Assembly: GCA_910584215.1 (NCBI GenBank)
Contig: CAJTYI010000012.1
Location: 1 to 46,463 of the forward strand
From: an uncultured Roseburia sp.
GTDB taxonomy: Bacteria > Bacillota > Clostridia > Lachnospirales > Lachnospiraceae
Length of the DNA stretch: 46,463 nt
Direction of reading: 5' to 3'
The position numbers were made by a program, and so were the translations under genes. Under the pieces are notes generated by a model, which saw only the letters and a program-made list of their open reading frames with translations, was not told the DNA's origin and made no database searches. This document shows, one piece after another, positions 35,164 through 43,786 of the stretch. Position 1 is the first letter of the stretch. Each line of letters opens with the position of its first letter.

Positions 35164-36501
35164 CTATTCTTCTGTTGCGCTCTCTTCTTCCTGATCTTTC
35201 TTGGTTTTTGCTTTTGCCTTTTCCTTTACATTGTCCATAACCAGATCAACCGCTTTCGTCACAGACAGATCGCGTCGGATGGACTGCTTCTCCTTATCGC
35301 CCATGTGCTCTTTGAGCTTGTCCGCTTCCATGCCATAGGCAGATGCCATCTTCTCAATCTCGGCGTCGATCTCCTCCTCCGTCACTTCGATGTTCTCTTC
35401 CTTCGCAATCTGCTCTAACACGAGACTGCTCTTGATGCGCGTCTCGGCCTCCGGGCGAACCTGCTCTTTTAACTTGTCCATCGTCAGGCCGGAAAACTGC
35501 ATATACTGCTCGAGAGAAAGGCCGCTCTGCATGATTCTCTGCGCAAACTCGTTCACCATATTATCACACTGTGTATCGAGCATGGCCTCCGGAATCTCCA
35601 TCGTAGATTTGTCGATAATCTTCTGAATCGCCTCATCCTCTTTGGTGCGCTTTGCCGCATTTTCTTTCTGTTCTGCCAGACGCCCCTTAATCTCTTCCTT
35701 GTATGCGTCTAACGTATCGCACTCAGAGACATCCTGCGCAAATTCGTCGTTTAATTCCGGCAGCTCTTTGGCCTTAATCTCATGAATCTTAACCTTGAAT
35801 AACGCCGGCTTGCCAGCCAGATCTGCGGAATGATACTTCTCCGGGAATTTGACATTGACTTCCACGTCGTCCCCTACGCTCTTTCCGACCAACTGATCTT
35901 CAAACGTGTCGACAAACGAATGGGAACCGAGCTCCAGGGAATGGTTCTCGTCCTTGCCGCCCTCAAATGCAACGCCGTCGCAGAATCCCTCATAATCAAT
36001 CACGACCGTGTCGCCGTTTGCGGCGGGTCTGTCCGTCACGCTCACGTTTCTCGCATTTTTCTCTCTCTCACTCTCGAGTTCTTTCTCGATCTCCTCATCT
36101 GTCACGTCGGTGTCAATCTTTGTCACCTGCACGCCTTTATATTTGCCGAGCTTCACCTCCGGTCTCACCGCCACTTCCGCCGTAAAGATGAACGGCTTGC
36201 CGGAGCCGATCTGTACCACGTCGACCGTCGGCCGGGAAACGATATCAATGCCGCTCTCATCCGCGGCATCCGGATAATGATCCTGAATCAGCGTATTTAC
36301 AGCGTCGTCATAGAAAACCGCCTCGCCGTACATCTTCTCGATCATTTTTCTCGGAACCTTTCCCTTGCGAAATCCCGGAATACTGATTTTGCTCTTCTGC
36401 TTCTGATAGGAAGCTTCCATCGCCTTTTCAACCTCGTCTGCGGCAACTTCTATCGTAAGTTTTGCCATATTCTTTTCTAAATTCTCTACCTGTACACTCA
36501 T
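35164..36501 (-). CDS. tig: Trigger factor, ribosome-bound chaperone and prolyl isomerase
   Basis: This 445-aa protein has an N-terminal ribosome-binding domain with GFRKGKVPRK (about 44-53), the FKBP-type PPIase domain (about 155-245, DTVVIDYEGFCDG), and a helical C-terminal arm domain ending in a lysine- and glutamate-rich tail. AGGAGGAG lies about 12 bases before the ATG. It opens the proteostasis block and has its own promoter upstream. Confidence 0.96.
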   Translation of the reverse strand: MSVQVENLEKNMAKLTIEVAADEVEKAMEASYQKQKSKISIPGFRKGKVPRKMIEKMYGEAVFYDDAVNTLIQDHYPDAADESGIDIVSRPTVDVVQIGSGKPFIFTAEVAVRPEVKLGKYKGVQVTKIDTDVTDEEIEKELESEREKNARNVSVTDRPAANGDTVVIDYEGFCDGVAFEGGKDENHSLELGSHSFVDTFEDQLVGKSVGDDVEVNVKFPEKYHSADLAGKPALFKVKIHEIKAKELPELNDEFAQDVSECDTLDAYKEEIKGRLAEQKENAAKRTKEDEAIQKIIDKSTMEIPEAMLDTQCDNMVNEFAQRIMQSGLSLEQYMQFSGLTMDKLKEQVRPEAETRIKSSLVLEQIAKEENIEVTEEEIDAEIEKMASAYGMEADKLKEHMGDKEKQSIRRDLSVTKAVDLVMDNVKEKAKAKTKKDQEEESATEE

Positions 36502-36644
36502 GATAAATTATTCTCCTCCTTAATATGACATCGTTTTTCGTGTACAACGTACCGTGCACCATATACACGTACATCTCCGTTCGCTCAAAGCCGCAGCCAT
36601 ATCCCTGACTCAGGGCATAGTACGACTATTACAGTCATTTTAGG

Positions 36645-36673
36645 ATTATATCATACCAGGTGAAAAAAAACAA
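36645..36673 (-). promoter_or_regulatory. Sigma-A promoter for tig
   Basis: On the minus strand TTGTTT, 17 bases, then a consensus TATAAT. The leader is about 140 nt and contains a small hairpin CGTGTA/TACACG (36539-36569). No terminator is evident between the preceding operon and this promoter. Confidence 0.75.
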
Positions 36674-36704
36674 CTTATTTATTTTCCATTTTTTCCCGCT
36701 CTTT

Positions 36705-37586
36705 CTAAGTGTTTTTTTGTCCCATATCCCCTCTGGCCGCCGACAATGCACAAATCAAAAACGCGCCGCTTAAGATTAGCAGTAAGACCGCTGTTTTCCT
36801 CTGCTCCGCTTCCCTGACCTCAATCAGACTTTTTGCCGCCCGCCTGCTTTTCCTCGTATCCTCTGTCCGGTTCAAAATATTGGCTCTCCATCCTTCAAAA
36901 TCGGACCATTGGCCGGGCACCAGGTCGGAAAACATCTCCCAGATATTTTGCTGTCCGTTCGTCACCACAAAGCTTCCCAGGCCATAACTGTCGCAAAATG
37001 CCCTGATCTTTTCCCGTGTGTCATACGCGCGTGAGAGGGTGATTCTATTCAAGACAGCGTCCTTCGCCGTCTCCTGCACGATAAACACGTCCTCCGGTTC
37101 TTTCAGCACGCCGCGCACGGTAAATTCCCTGCCGCCGTACCGCACTTTCTGCCCCTCCACATTGCCGCTTCCAAAAAGCCTCTGTGCCGCCCGCTCTCCC
37201 AGAAGGCATCCCTCCTCGTCCGCCTCCTGCAAAATTTTGCCGTAAGGAATGATATTTTGTGAACTCCCGCAGAGCCGCAGCAGTGTGACCACGGCGCTGC
37301 GAAATCCATCGGTGTCCGTCACACTTTTCCCGTCCTCCTCGCACCATGCGGTAAACTCTGCCGGCTCATCATTTTCCTCTGACTCGCGTATTTGCTTTGC
37401 CTGTCTCGGTGTAATTCCATTCGCGCCGGCCGCCGCGCTTTGTTCCTGCGTGGATGCGGCTGCCGCCAGCGTGACACCCATACGCGTCAAACGGCTTTTC
37501 TTCCACAGGATGCTTCCGCAAATGCCGATGCAGACGGCAGCCAGCAGGCAGATCGCACAAACCGCCCACCGCATACCGCGTCTCAT
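36705..37586 (-). CDS. Two-TM protein with MacB-core-like extracytoplasmic domain
   Basis: This 293-aa protein has one membrane helix near the N-terminus (about 8-28) and one near the C-terminus (about 266-284), with an extracytoplasmic domain between. The segment LLGERAAQRLFG...GQKVRYGGREFTVRGVLKE (about 128-165) is the hallmark of MacB/FtsX-type periplasmic core domains. The three further helices of an FtsX permease are missing, so it cannot be a complete ABC permease. The ATG overlaps the stop of the HlyD-like gene (ATGA) with no clear ribosome binding site, indicating coupling. It is the last gene of the operon. It might be a receptor or accessory protein assembled with the adaptor. Confidence 0.72.
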   Translation of the reverse strand: MRRGMRWAVCAICLLAAVCIGICGSILWKKSRLTRMGVTLAAAASTQEQSAAAGANGITPRQAKQIRESEENDEPAEFTAWCEEDGKSVTDTDGFRSAVVTLLRLCGSSQNIIPYGKILQEADEEGCLLGERAAQRLFGSGNVEGQKVRYGGREFTVRGVLKEPEDVFIVQETAKDAVLNRITLSRAYDTREKIRAFCDSYGLGSFVVTNGQQNIWEMFSDLVPGQWSDFEGWRANILNRTEDTRKSRRAAKSLIEVREAEQRKTAVLLLILSGAFLICALSAARGDMGQKNT

Positions 37587-38920
37587 GATTTTTGCAGACG
37601 TACCCGGTCGCCTGCATTGATGTATTGAGTGGATTCTGTGACAATCAGATTATCCCTGCCGAGCGTCCCCTCTTCGAGCGCCGCATAGGAACTGTTTTTA
37701 TCGACAATCCTCACCTCGGTTTTTCTGGTGAAGTATTCCGTCCCAAGCACGGTCGGTTTCTGATCGAGCACATAGACAAAATATTTGCCCTGCTCCGTGT
37801 GTATCGCAGAAAGCGGCACCGCCACGGAATAGAGTTCGGACTGCTTTACAATGCGGATAACCGCTCGCTCCCCGATTAAAAACTCATCCGCATGATCTGC
37901 GGATTCGGCCATAATCTCTACACTGCCGTCCGCGCTCTGCCGGATCGCGGTCACCGAAAAATCTTCGTATGTTGTCCCGTTTTTCTCCACTGTCACCACA
38001 TCTCCTCTCTCCACATAACGGGCCTCTTCCTCTTTGATCAGCGCTGCAATACGGATTCCTCCCACCATGGAAGCCATGGTAAACGCGGCGGTATCGCCGG
38101 TCATCTGCCCGGCAGCAACCAAAACGCCCGTGATTGTCCCCGCCTCTTTCGCGGTCACAGTCCCGCACGATGACGCCAGTTTTTGGTATGCCTCCAATGT
38201 CTTTTCCTTCTGTTCGATGCTGATTGCGTTAATTTGAGATGACCGGTCGGCAGCCCCTTTCACCTGTGCATCCTCGAGTGCGCGCGCCGCCGCCTCCACT
38301 TCATCGGCTCCACTCCTCTTTACTTCCTCACAGGCCTGCTTTTTGTCGAAATAGGCCTGCCACAACTGCGTTTTTTTTGCCTCCGATTCCTCCTGGGACA
38401 TAGATGCGCCTGCGCCGCCGGCAAAGCGGTTGATGGCATCCTCTGCCTGTTTGACTTCCTCTTCGGCCCGCCGCAGGTTTTCTTCATTTTTCTTTATAGC
38501 CTTATCATAATCCTCCCTGGCCCGCTGCGCCTGCCTCTTCTTTTCCTCCTCAGCGAGCGCGCGGTTCTCGGCAATCGCCTCATTTTGCAGCCGCAGCGTC
38601 TTGATCTCGTCCGAAAGCAGCCCCATCTGTTCTTCGAGATGTTCTTCGTCTAATTGCGCCAAAACATCTCCCTGTTTCACCACGCTCCCCTCCTCGACAT
38701 AAACGGTTCTCACCAAAAGTCCCGGTTCCGTCATTACCGGAAACTCAAGATTTTTCTGCACGGATGCCTCCGTGTTTACAATGTGTTCAATCTTTTTCGC
38801 AGAATATGTCTCAGCGAACACGCGCGCCACAAGAAAGCTGTCCGCCGCCCGTGATAATATCGTAAAAACCATCATCACAGCCAGCAGCACCACAAATCCT
38901 TTTGCAAAAAATTGCTTCAT
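37583..38920 (-). CDS. HlyD/MFP-type adaptor protein
   Basis: This 445-aa membrane-anchored adaptor has an N-terminal helix (about 8-28), the first half-lipoyl domain (PGLLVRTVYVEEGSVVKQGD, about 66-85), a long coiled-coil hairpin (about 90-250, rich in Glu, Lys and Ala), the second half-lipoyl piece (EAGTITGVLVAAGQMTGD) and a beta-barrel/MP domain to the end. Such adaptors usually join RND or MacB exporters; here the partners are sugar-type ABC permeases and a MacB-core-like protein. It starts eight bases after the MalG-like gene, with AGGGGG close to the ATG. Confidence 0.85.
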   Translation of the reverse strand: MKQFFAKGFVVLLAVMMVFTILSRAADSFLVARVFAETYSAKKIEHIVNTEASVQKNLEFPVMTEPGLLVRTVYVEEGSVVKQGDVLAQLDEEHLEEQMGLLSDEIKTLRLQNEAIAENRALAEEEKKRQAQRAREDYDKAIKKNEENLRRAEEEVKQAEDAINRFAGGAGASMSQEESEAKKTQLWQAYFDKKQACEEVKRSGADEVEAAARALEDAQVKGAADRSSQINAISIEQKEKTLEAYQKLASSCGTVTAKEAGTITGVLVAAGQMTGDTAAFTMASMVGGIRIAALIKEEEARYVERGDVVTVEKNGTTYEDFSVTAIRQSADGSVEIMAESADHADEFLIGERAVIRIVKQSELYSVAVPLSAIHTEQGKYFVYVLDQKPTVLGTEYFTRKTEVRIVDKNSSYAALEEGTLGRDNLIVTESTQYINAGDRVRLQKS

Positions 38921-38928
38921 AAATCCCC

Positions 38929-39780
38929 CTATTCTTTAATCGCGGATGCCGCGATTCCCTGCTCCAGATAGTCGCTTCCCGCCATAAATAAAAACAGGGT
39001 GGGCAGCAGCGCGATCAGAGAAGCGCACAGCGCAAATCCGGTCCGCCCCACGTCAATTTCCGGCAGATACATGGAAAGCGGATAGAGCGTCTTATCTTTT
39101 ATAAATGCAATCGGCTGTTCGATCATGGAAAAACATTCTAAGAACTGTAAGAGCAGTGCCGAGACGATTCCCGTTTTTCCCAGAGGCACGCCCACAAGCA
39201 AAAACATCTGCCACTCTCCGGCGCCGTCCACCCGCGCTGCCTCCATGATATCCTCCGGTATCCCGGCAAAAAACCGGTACATGATAAACACGGAAAATGT
39301 TGAAAATGCACCCGGCAAAATAACCGCCCACAGCGTATCCACAAGCCCTATCCCGTCTAATACCAAGTATTCCGAGAGCATCATGACCTGAAACGGCATC
39401 ATCATCAGCAGAATATAAATCTGATAGATTAACTTTCTGCCGCGAAACGCATATCTTGACAGCCCCCACGCGGCGGGCACTGCCAATATCATCTGTCCTA
39501 GGAGAACCCCCGCCGTGATCTTTGCCGTGTTCCAGAACATATGAAAAAATTCAGGCGCATCAAGCAGGACTTCCACCACATGCCTAAGGGTGGGATACAG
39601 AGGAATCAGGCGCCAAACGGCATAACCCTCCTGACCGGATAACACCGGTCCCAGATAACTTTTGATCTCCTCATCACCCATGATGCTCCCGCCAACCAGA
39701 AACACAATCGGGCCAAGAGTAAATACCGCAAAAATAATCAAGATTGCCATACGGCAAAACCGCGCCGCGACCCGTCTCAT
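38929..39780 (-). CDS. Carbohydrate-type ABC transporter permease, MalG-like
   Basis: This 283-aa permease has six helices. The cytoplasmic EAA loop reads EAARVDGAGEWQMFLLVGVP, which contacts the ATPase. The C-terminal sequence and length fit the MalG/UgpE half of CUT1 importers. GAGGAGG lies before the ATG. No ATP-binding gene is present in the window, so a shared MsmX-like ATPase would be needed. Confidence 0.9.
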   Translation of the reverse strand: MRRVAARFCRMAILIIFAVFTLGPIVFLVGGSIMGDEEIKSYLGPVLSGQEGYAVWRLIPLYPTLRHVVEVLLDAPEFFHMFWNTAKITAGVLLGQMILAVPAAWGLSRYAFRGRKLIYQIYILLMMMPFQVMMLSEYLVLDGIGLVDTLWAVILPGAFSTFSVFIMYRFFAGIPEDIMEAARVDGAGEWQMFLLVGVPLGKTGIVSALLLQFLECFSMIEQPIAFIKDKTLYPLSMYLPEIDVGRTGFALCASLIALLPTLFLFMAGSDYLEQGIAASAIKE

Positions 39781-39836
39781 TGTTATCCTCCTCGTATTAA
39801 ACGTTCCGTCTCTGCACTTTGTTCATTCTTTTTTGT

Positions 39837-40667
39837 CTATTGGTTTTCCCACATTCTCTGCATCACCGAAACCGCTGTGCAGATGACGATGGCGAGAAGT
39901 ACTGCACCCGCCGCCATCTTATCCACCGACAGGCTCATAAACCAGTTGTTAAACACATGCTGTAACAGATAGATACTGTCGTGCGGGTAATTGCCTGCCA
40001 CAAGATAGGCCTCCCTGAATACCCGGAATGAGTTTAAAAAGGAAACCACGACAATCGTAAAAGCTGCGGGGCGGATGCAGGGCAGCGTAATATAAAAAAA
40101 GGATGCCGCGCGCCCGGCCCCGTCTATTCTGGCCGCCTCATACACCGTGCCGGGGATAGCGTCCATCGCCGCCATCCACAGCACCACCACATATCCAAGA
40201 TTTTTCCAAATGTAGCTGCCGACCAGAACATAAAACGCACTGCCCGTATTCATCCAGTCAACGGCAGTGCCGCCAAGCGCGGTCACCACACCGTTTACCA
40301 TGCCGTGTACGTGAAACAGCAGCCGCCAGATGAGCACCACACAGGCGGCAGGTATCGCTAACGGCACCAGAAAAGCATTTTTCAACGCCCCCGCCGTTTT
40401 CCCTGTTCCATAGATGAGTACCGCCAGAAACAGGGAAATCACAAGCAGAAGCGGCAGACACACCAGCGTAAACCGCAGCGTATTGCCGGCCGCTAAGCGG
40501 AATGCGTCATTGCCCAGCACTATCTTAAAATTCTCTAATCCACTAAAAGATCCTGCCGCACGAAATACCGAACGGCGCACCACATCCAAAAAAGGAAGGA
40601 ACAGGAATATGCACACTCCAATAAAATGCGGCAGGACAAACAGGATTCCGGTATGTTTCTTTTTCAT
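39837..40667 (-). CDS. Carbohydrate-type ABC transporter permease, MalF-like
   Basis: This permease is about 276 aa, with six helices and the EAA loop EAARIDGAGRAASFFYITLP. It is the MalF/UgpA-type partner of the gene 56 bases downstream. The start is uncertain: ATG at 40667, or GTG three codons upstream at 40676, which would abut the solute-binding gene stop. Either gives the N-terminus MKKKHTGILFVLPHFI preceded by at most three residues. Confidence 0.9.
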   Translation of the reverse strand: MKKKHTGILFVLPHFIGVCIFLFLPFLDVVRRSVFRAAGSFSGLENFKIVLGNDAFRLAAGNTLRFTLVCLPLLLVISLFLAVLIYGTGKTAGALKNAFLVPLAIPAACVVLIWRLLFHVHGMVNGVVTALGGTAVDWMNTGSAFYVLVGSYIWKNLGYVVVLWMAAMDAIPGTVYEAARIDGAGRAASFFYITLPCIRPAAFTIVVVSFLNSFRVFREAYLVAGNYPHDSIYLLQHVFNNWFMSLSVDKMAAGAVLLAIVICTAVSVMQRMWENQ

Positions 40668-40675
40668 CGCGTCCA

Positions 40676-42994
40676 CTATTCCGACAAATAGAGATTGCAC
40701 TTCTGCATAATTTCATGCAGAGCCTCATCTACCGCTATTTCGCCTTTTAATGCTTTTTCTCCCTGCTCTAAGACGATCTCTTTGATCACCTCATCCATGC
40801 AGACTGGCTTTTGTGCCGCTCCGAGAATACCGGTTATCTTTTCTGTCACCTCATCCGAAAGATTCTGGAATAACAGATTATAGTGCTCCCCTTCCGGCGT
40901 GGAAACGTTGACCCCGGCATTTCCCTCATTGCCGTCGTAGGCATGTTTTTCCTGCTCGCAGAGCGCCTCATAAGCTGCACGGTTGACCGGAAAACCATTG
41001 TAAGAAAGAGTTCCGCACTCCGCGCCAAACAGCGTCCTTAAAAAATCCTCCGCCTGCTCGCCCACATCCGTGCCCGCAAGGATACCCGCCAGCTGATATA
41101 CGCCAAAACCTTTTACCACATCCACATTCGCAGGGCTAAAACTCCAGCCATGCACCTCATTCATCGAATGAAGCATAACAAGTTCCGATATATCGACTAA
41201 AGTACCATAACCCAGTTTCGCCTCCTTCATCACGACACTGAACGCGTCCAGGGTGCCAAAAAGCGACGCATCGATCTTGGGACTGTAATAATCCACAGCT
41301 TCGCTTTCGTTCGGCTGCGCATCATAGATCTGTTTTGCGCATGACAGGTATTGCTCTATCGCCTCCTCCTTTAGTTTTCCGCTCTCATCAAACCATCCGG
41401 CAGAATCCGCATAGTACAATTTTTCCAGCAGTTTCGCCGCACCGCCCATCGGGAAAATCTTGCTCTCTCCAGCCGCCTTTTGTGCAGTCACATAATCTGC
41501 CAGTTTCTCGAGGCTTGCTCCCGCTGCCAGCGCCTCTTCATCGCCGTTTACCAGGCTGACATAAAATCTTGCCGGAAATTGATAGATAGCGCCGTCCTTT
41601 TGATATGCCTGCTTTACATTCCCAAAAACGCCCTCACTGCCATCGATTTCTTCCACGACCGCACTGATATCCTTTAACATTCCTTTTTCGATGTAGCTCT
41701 CTACCGGAAGCCCGTCTAAAATCAATACATCCGGCCCGTTGCCCGCCAAGATTTCTGTATTGAGCGCACGAATCGCATCCTGCGCCGTCACGCCGTCCTC
41801 CCCGGATCTGCCAATTTGCAGATTAACAAAGACATCCTGGTGATTTTTCTGATAGCTGGATACTGCCTGGCGCAGGAACGTAGTATCTTTTAGCGCATAG
41901 ATCTTTAGCTCCTTCTCCGGCATGGTGGGAACATTTTCGTCGTAAACATATTTCAAAAGCTTTCCGGCGTCCGTTCCGTCTATTATGGCGAGATAAAACT
42001 GTCTCTCATCCACCATCATCAGATTTAAGAAACCCGCCGACGTGTCCCCTATGGTGCACAGCGCACCGTTAATCAGCTGTTCATTGATACTGCTTCCCCT
42101 TGCATGGCCAAACAATCCCTGATGATTGACATAAAAGATCATATCTTCGCTGTCCCCACCGGTAAACACTAGCGGTCTTGCGTATTCACCGTTCTTGTCC
42201 GCAAGCGTTATGTCCGCCGCCATCATCTCATCCAACAGCCCGTCAGCCTCCCATGCTGTACCGTCAGCGCTGTTGACGATTGAAATGCCGTCCTCTGCTA
42301 CCGCCAGCACCTGATTCCCCGCTATGCCAAAATGACGCACATGCTTTTCTTCCAGATCAGTAAGCAGCTCACAAGTCCCGCTCTCGATATCGGCCCGGTA
42401 AAAATAACTGTTCAGATTTTCTATAATCAGATTGCCTGCCGCGTCAAAGGCACAGTCCATTGGCGTCGCCGCATACTCCTGATTTTGGCTTTCCACATCC
42501 GGGATCACCAGCTCTTTTTTCTCCATACTACCATCCGGCCGGATGATTCCCGCCATGATACTGCCGGTATTATCTTTGCCCGGCATAAGCCCCACTACCG
42601 TGCCGTCCGAGCGGATGGCAGAGCTAAATATATAGGCATTAAAAATCTCGTCAATCTGCCCGGCATCGATCGCAAGCGCCGAGAAGCTTTCCCCGCCATC
42701 CTTCGACACCTGCACCTGATAGCTGTCATTATCCGAGTTTCGCGCAAACAACTCTATGCTGCCGTCGGCAAGCAGTGCCGCGTATAATATATCACTCACA
42801 TTTTCCGGCAGCGCAACTTCCGATTCCATAAATCGTCCCATGCTGCCTGACGCATCCACACCTCCTTCAATCTGCGTCGATTTGCTGTCCACCGTTTCAC
42901 CGTCCGCAGAAACCGGTTCCTTGCCGCATCCGCCAAGTCCTGCCACAAGCATCATCCCGCAAAGCATCAGACTTACCATTCTCTTTATCTTCAT
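40676..42994 (-). CDS. Lipoprotein with propeller-like N-domain fused to ABC solute-binding domain
   Basis: This 772-aa secreted lipoprotein has a signal peptide ending in the lipobox AGLGGC (Cys23). Residues about 55-345 are beta-rich repeats of the sort seen in propellers: SKDGGESFSA resembles an Asp-box, and SDGTVVGL, AAGNLIIENL and ADGTAWEADG recur at about 40-60-residue spacing. From about residue 355 (ELKIYALKDTTFLRQAV) a CUT1-type solute-binding domain follows (ILAGNGPDVLILDG, GAIYQFPARFYVSL). Known CUT1 binding proteins are ~420 aa without the N-terminal half. GGAAGGAG precedes the ATG. It heads the operon. Confidence 0.88.
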   Translation of the reverse strand: MKIKRMVSLMLCGMMLVAGLGGCGKEPVSADGETVDSKSTQIEGGVDASGSMGRFMESEVALPENVSDILYAALLADGSIELFARNSDNDSYQVQVSKDGGESFSALAIDAGQIDEIFNAYIFSSAIRSDGTVVGLMPGKDNTGSIMAGIIRPDGSMEKKELVIPDVESQNQEYAATPMDCAFDAAGNLIIENLNSYFYRADIESGTCELLTDLEEKHVRHFGIAGNQVLAVAEDGISIVNSADGTAWEADGLLDEMMAADITLADKNGEYARPLVFTGGDSEDMIFYVNHQGLFGHARGSSINEQLINGALCTIGDTSAGFLNLMMVDERQFYLAIIDGTDAGKLLKYVYDENVPTMPEKELKIYALKDTTFLRQAVSSYQKNHQDVFVNLQIGRSGEDGVTAQDAIRALNTEILAGNGPDVLILDGLPVESYIEKGMLKDISAVVEEIDGSEGVFGNVKQAYQKDGAIYQFPARFYVSLVNGDEEALAAGASLEKLADYVTAQKAAGESKIFPMGGAAKLLEKLYYADSAGWFDESGKLKEEAIEQYLSCAKQIYDAQPNESEAVDYYSPKIDASLFGTLDAFSVVMKEAKLGYGTLVDISELVMLHSMNEVHGWSFSPANVDVVKGFGVYQLAGILAGTDVGEQAEDFLRTLFGAECGTLSYNGFPVNRAAYEALCEQEKHAYDGNEGNAGVNVSTPEGEHYNLLFQNLSDEVTEKITGILGAAQKPVCMDEVIKEIVLEQGEKALKGEIAVDEALHEIMQKCNLYLSE

Positions 42995-43083
42995 TTTTTC
43001 TCTCCTTCCGCCGCGTAAGCGGCTTTTATGTCAGAGGAATTCCCGCTTGACGCATCTTTAAAATTCCCTCCGCGATATTCTTT

Positions 43084-43128
43084 ATCCTATCAGAACTTTC
43101 TTTAAAAATCCTTTAAGGGCCGCTTTAA
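43084..43128 (-). promoter_or_regulatory. Direct-repeat operator and promoter for the lipoprotein operon
   Basis: Three TTAAAG boxes on the minus strand at 43128-43123, 43116-43111 and 43105-43100 (periods 12 and 11) are followed 10 bases later by TAGGAT (43089-43084), a fair -10. No good -35 exists, as in activator-dependent promoters. The same arrangement stands before the response regulator gene. Another TTAAAG lies at 43061-43056 in the leader. Confidence 0.65.
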
Positions 43129-43277
43129 TTTTTTATTCCTTTTTAAGCAGACAGCAATTGCAGCCTTAGTCGAGGACAATCCAGTGATTGTAAAACAGGA
43201 CTTTACAATGTAAAAATCTCGGCTATGTGATTATCTATATAATGATTTATAAGAGATTCAAATTAACATTCTGGTGA

Positions 43278-43306
43278 TTGATTTGGGCAAAATATTATTG
43301 TAATAT
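43278..43306 (+). promoter_or_regulatory. Sigma-A promoter for the DUF6440-like gene
   Basis: TTGATT, 17 bases, TAATAT, in an AT-rich stretch 87 bases before the start codon. Confidence 0.65.
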
Positions 43307-43326
43307 ATTCAAGTAAGAAATCAATT

Positions 43327-43362
43327 TGCCGGGGACTGAGGCTACACGCAAAATACCGGCAA
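43327..43362 (+). promoter_or_regulatory. Leader hairpin before the DUF6440-like gene
   Basis: TTGCCGG (43327-43333) pairs with CCGGCAA (43356-43362) around a 22-nt loop that contains GGACTGAGGCTAC and ACGCAAAATA. It begins about 14 bases after the predicted transcription start and ends 30 bases before the start codon. It could be a control element; it matches no riboswitch that I can name with confidence. Confidence 0.4.
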
Positions 43363-43392
43363 TAGACTTTAAAATCAAAAGGAGGAATACGG

Positions 43393-43554
43393 ATGGAGCG
43401 TTTTAAAAAAGTTTATAGTCAAGGAATGATCAATGTCGTTGAGATATGGGTGGACACAAAAACAGGTGTAAATTATGTATTTCACAGGGATGGAAATGCC
43501 GGCGGCTTCACACCATTGCTGGATAAAGAGGGCAAGCCTGTCATAACACAATAA
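43393..43554 (+). CDS. DUF6440-like small protein, 53 aa
   Basis: The protein begins MERFKKVYSQGMINVVEIWV and continues with DTKTGVNYVFHRDGNAGG then FTPLLDKEGKPVITQ. The pattern 'K-x-Y-S-Q-G ... V-D-x-x-T-G-V-N-Y-x-F ... G-x-A-G-G-x-T-P-L-L' is, from memory, that of the DUF6440 family found in Firmicutes. The function is unknown. GGAGG lies seven bases before the ATG, and a promoter and terminator flank it. Confidence 0.85.
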   Translation: MERFKKVYSQGMINVVEIWVDTKTGVNYVFHRDGNAGGFTPLLDKEGKPVITQ

Positions 43555-43610
43555 ATTGCAGTCTTTCTCATCGAAAACACATAACAGCCGCTGACAAAGC
43601 GGCAACAAAC

Positions 43611-43646
43611 AGCGGTAAATCCATCTAGGGTTTACCGCTAATTTTA
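43611..43646 (+). terminator. Terminator after the DUF6440-like gene
   Basis: AGCGGTAAA(T)CC and GG(G)TTTACCGCT form an 11-bp stem, followed by AATTTTAT, an imperfect T-run. An extra short stem GCCGC/GCGGC lies just before it. Confidence 0.65.
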
Positions 43647-43713
43647 TACCTGGGCAGAATTGTGATGAAAAACAATGAAAATGTCCGTGACAAGTTGCAA
43701 TAGAAGAAGCCCG

Positions 43714-43746
43714 TTAAAGAATCTTTTAAGGAATTTATGTTATAAT
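43714..43746 (+). promoter_or_regulatory. Direct-repeat operator and promoter for the two-component genes
   Basis: TTAAAG (43714-43719) and TTAAGG (43726-43731) have a 12-bp period and are followed nine bases later by a perfect TATAAT (43741-43746). A -35 box is lacking. The layout mirrors that before the divergent lipoprotein operon, suggesting the response regulator binds both. Confidence 0.7.
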
Positions 43747-43786
43747 AAATCAAAATATATTGTAACAGGCAGAAAGGAATTTCCAT

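Noticed and set aside
43321..43362. c-di-GMP (GEMM) riboswitch before the DUF6440-like gene
   Set aside because: ACGCAAAA resembles one conserved GEMM piece, but the segment is too short and lacks the two-helix junction.
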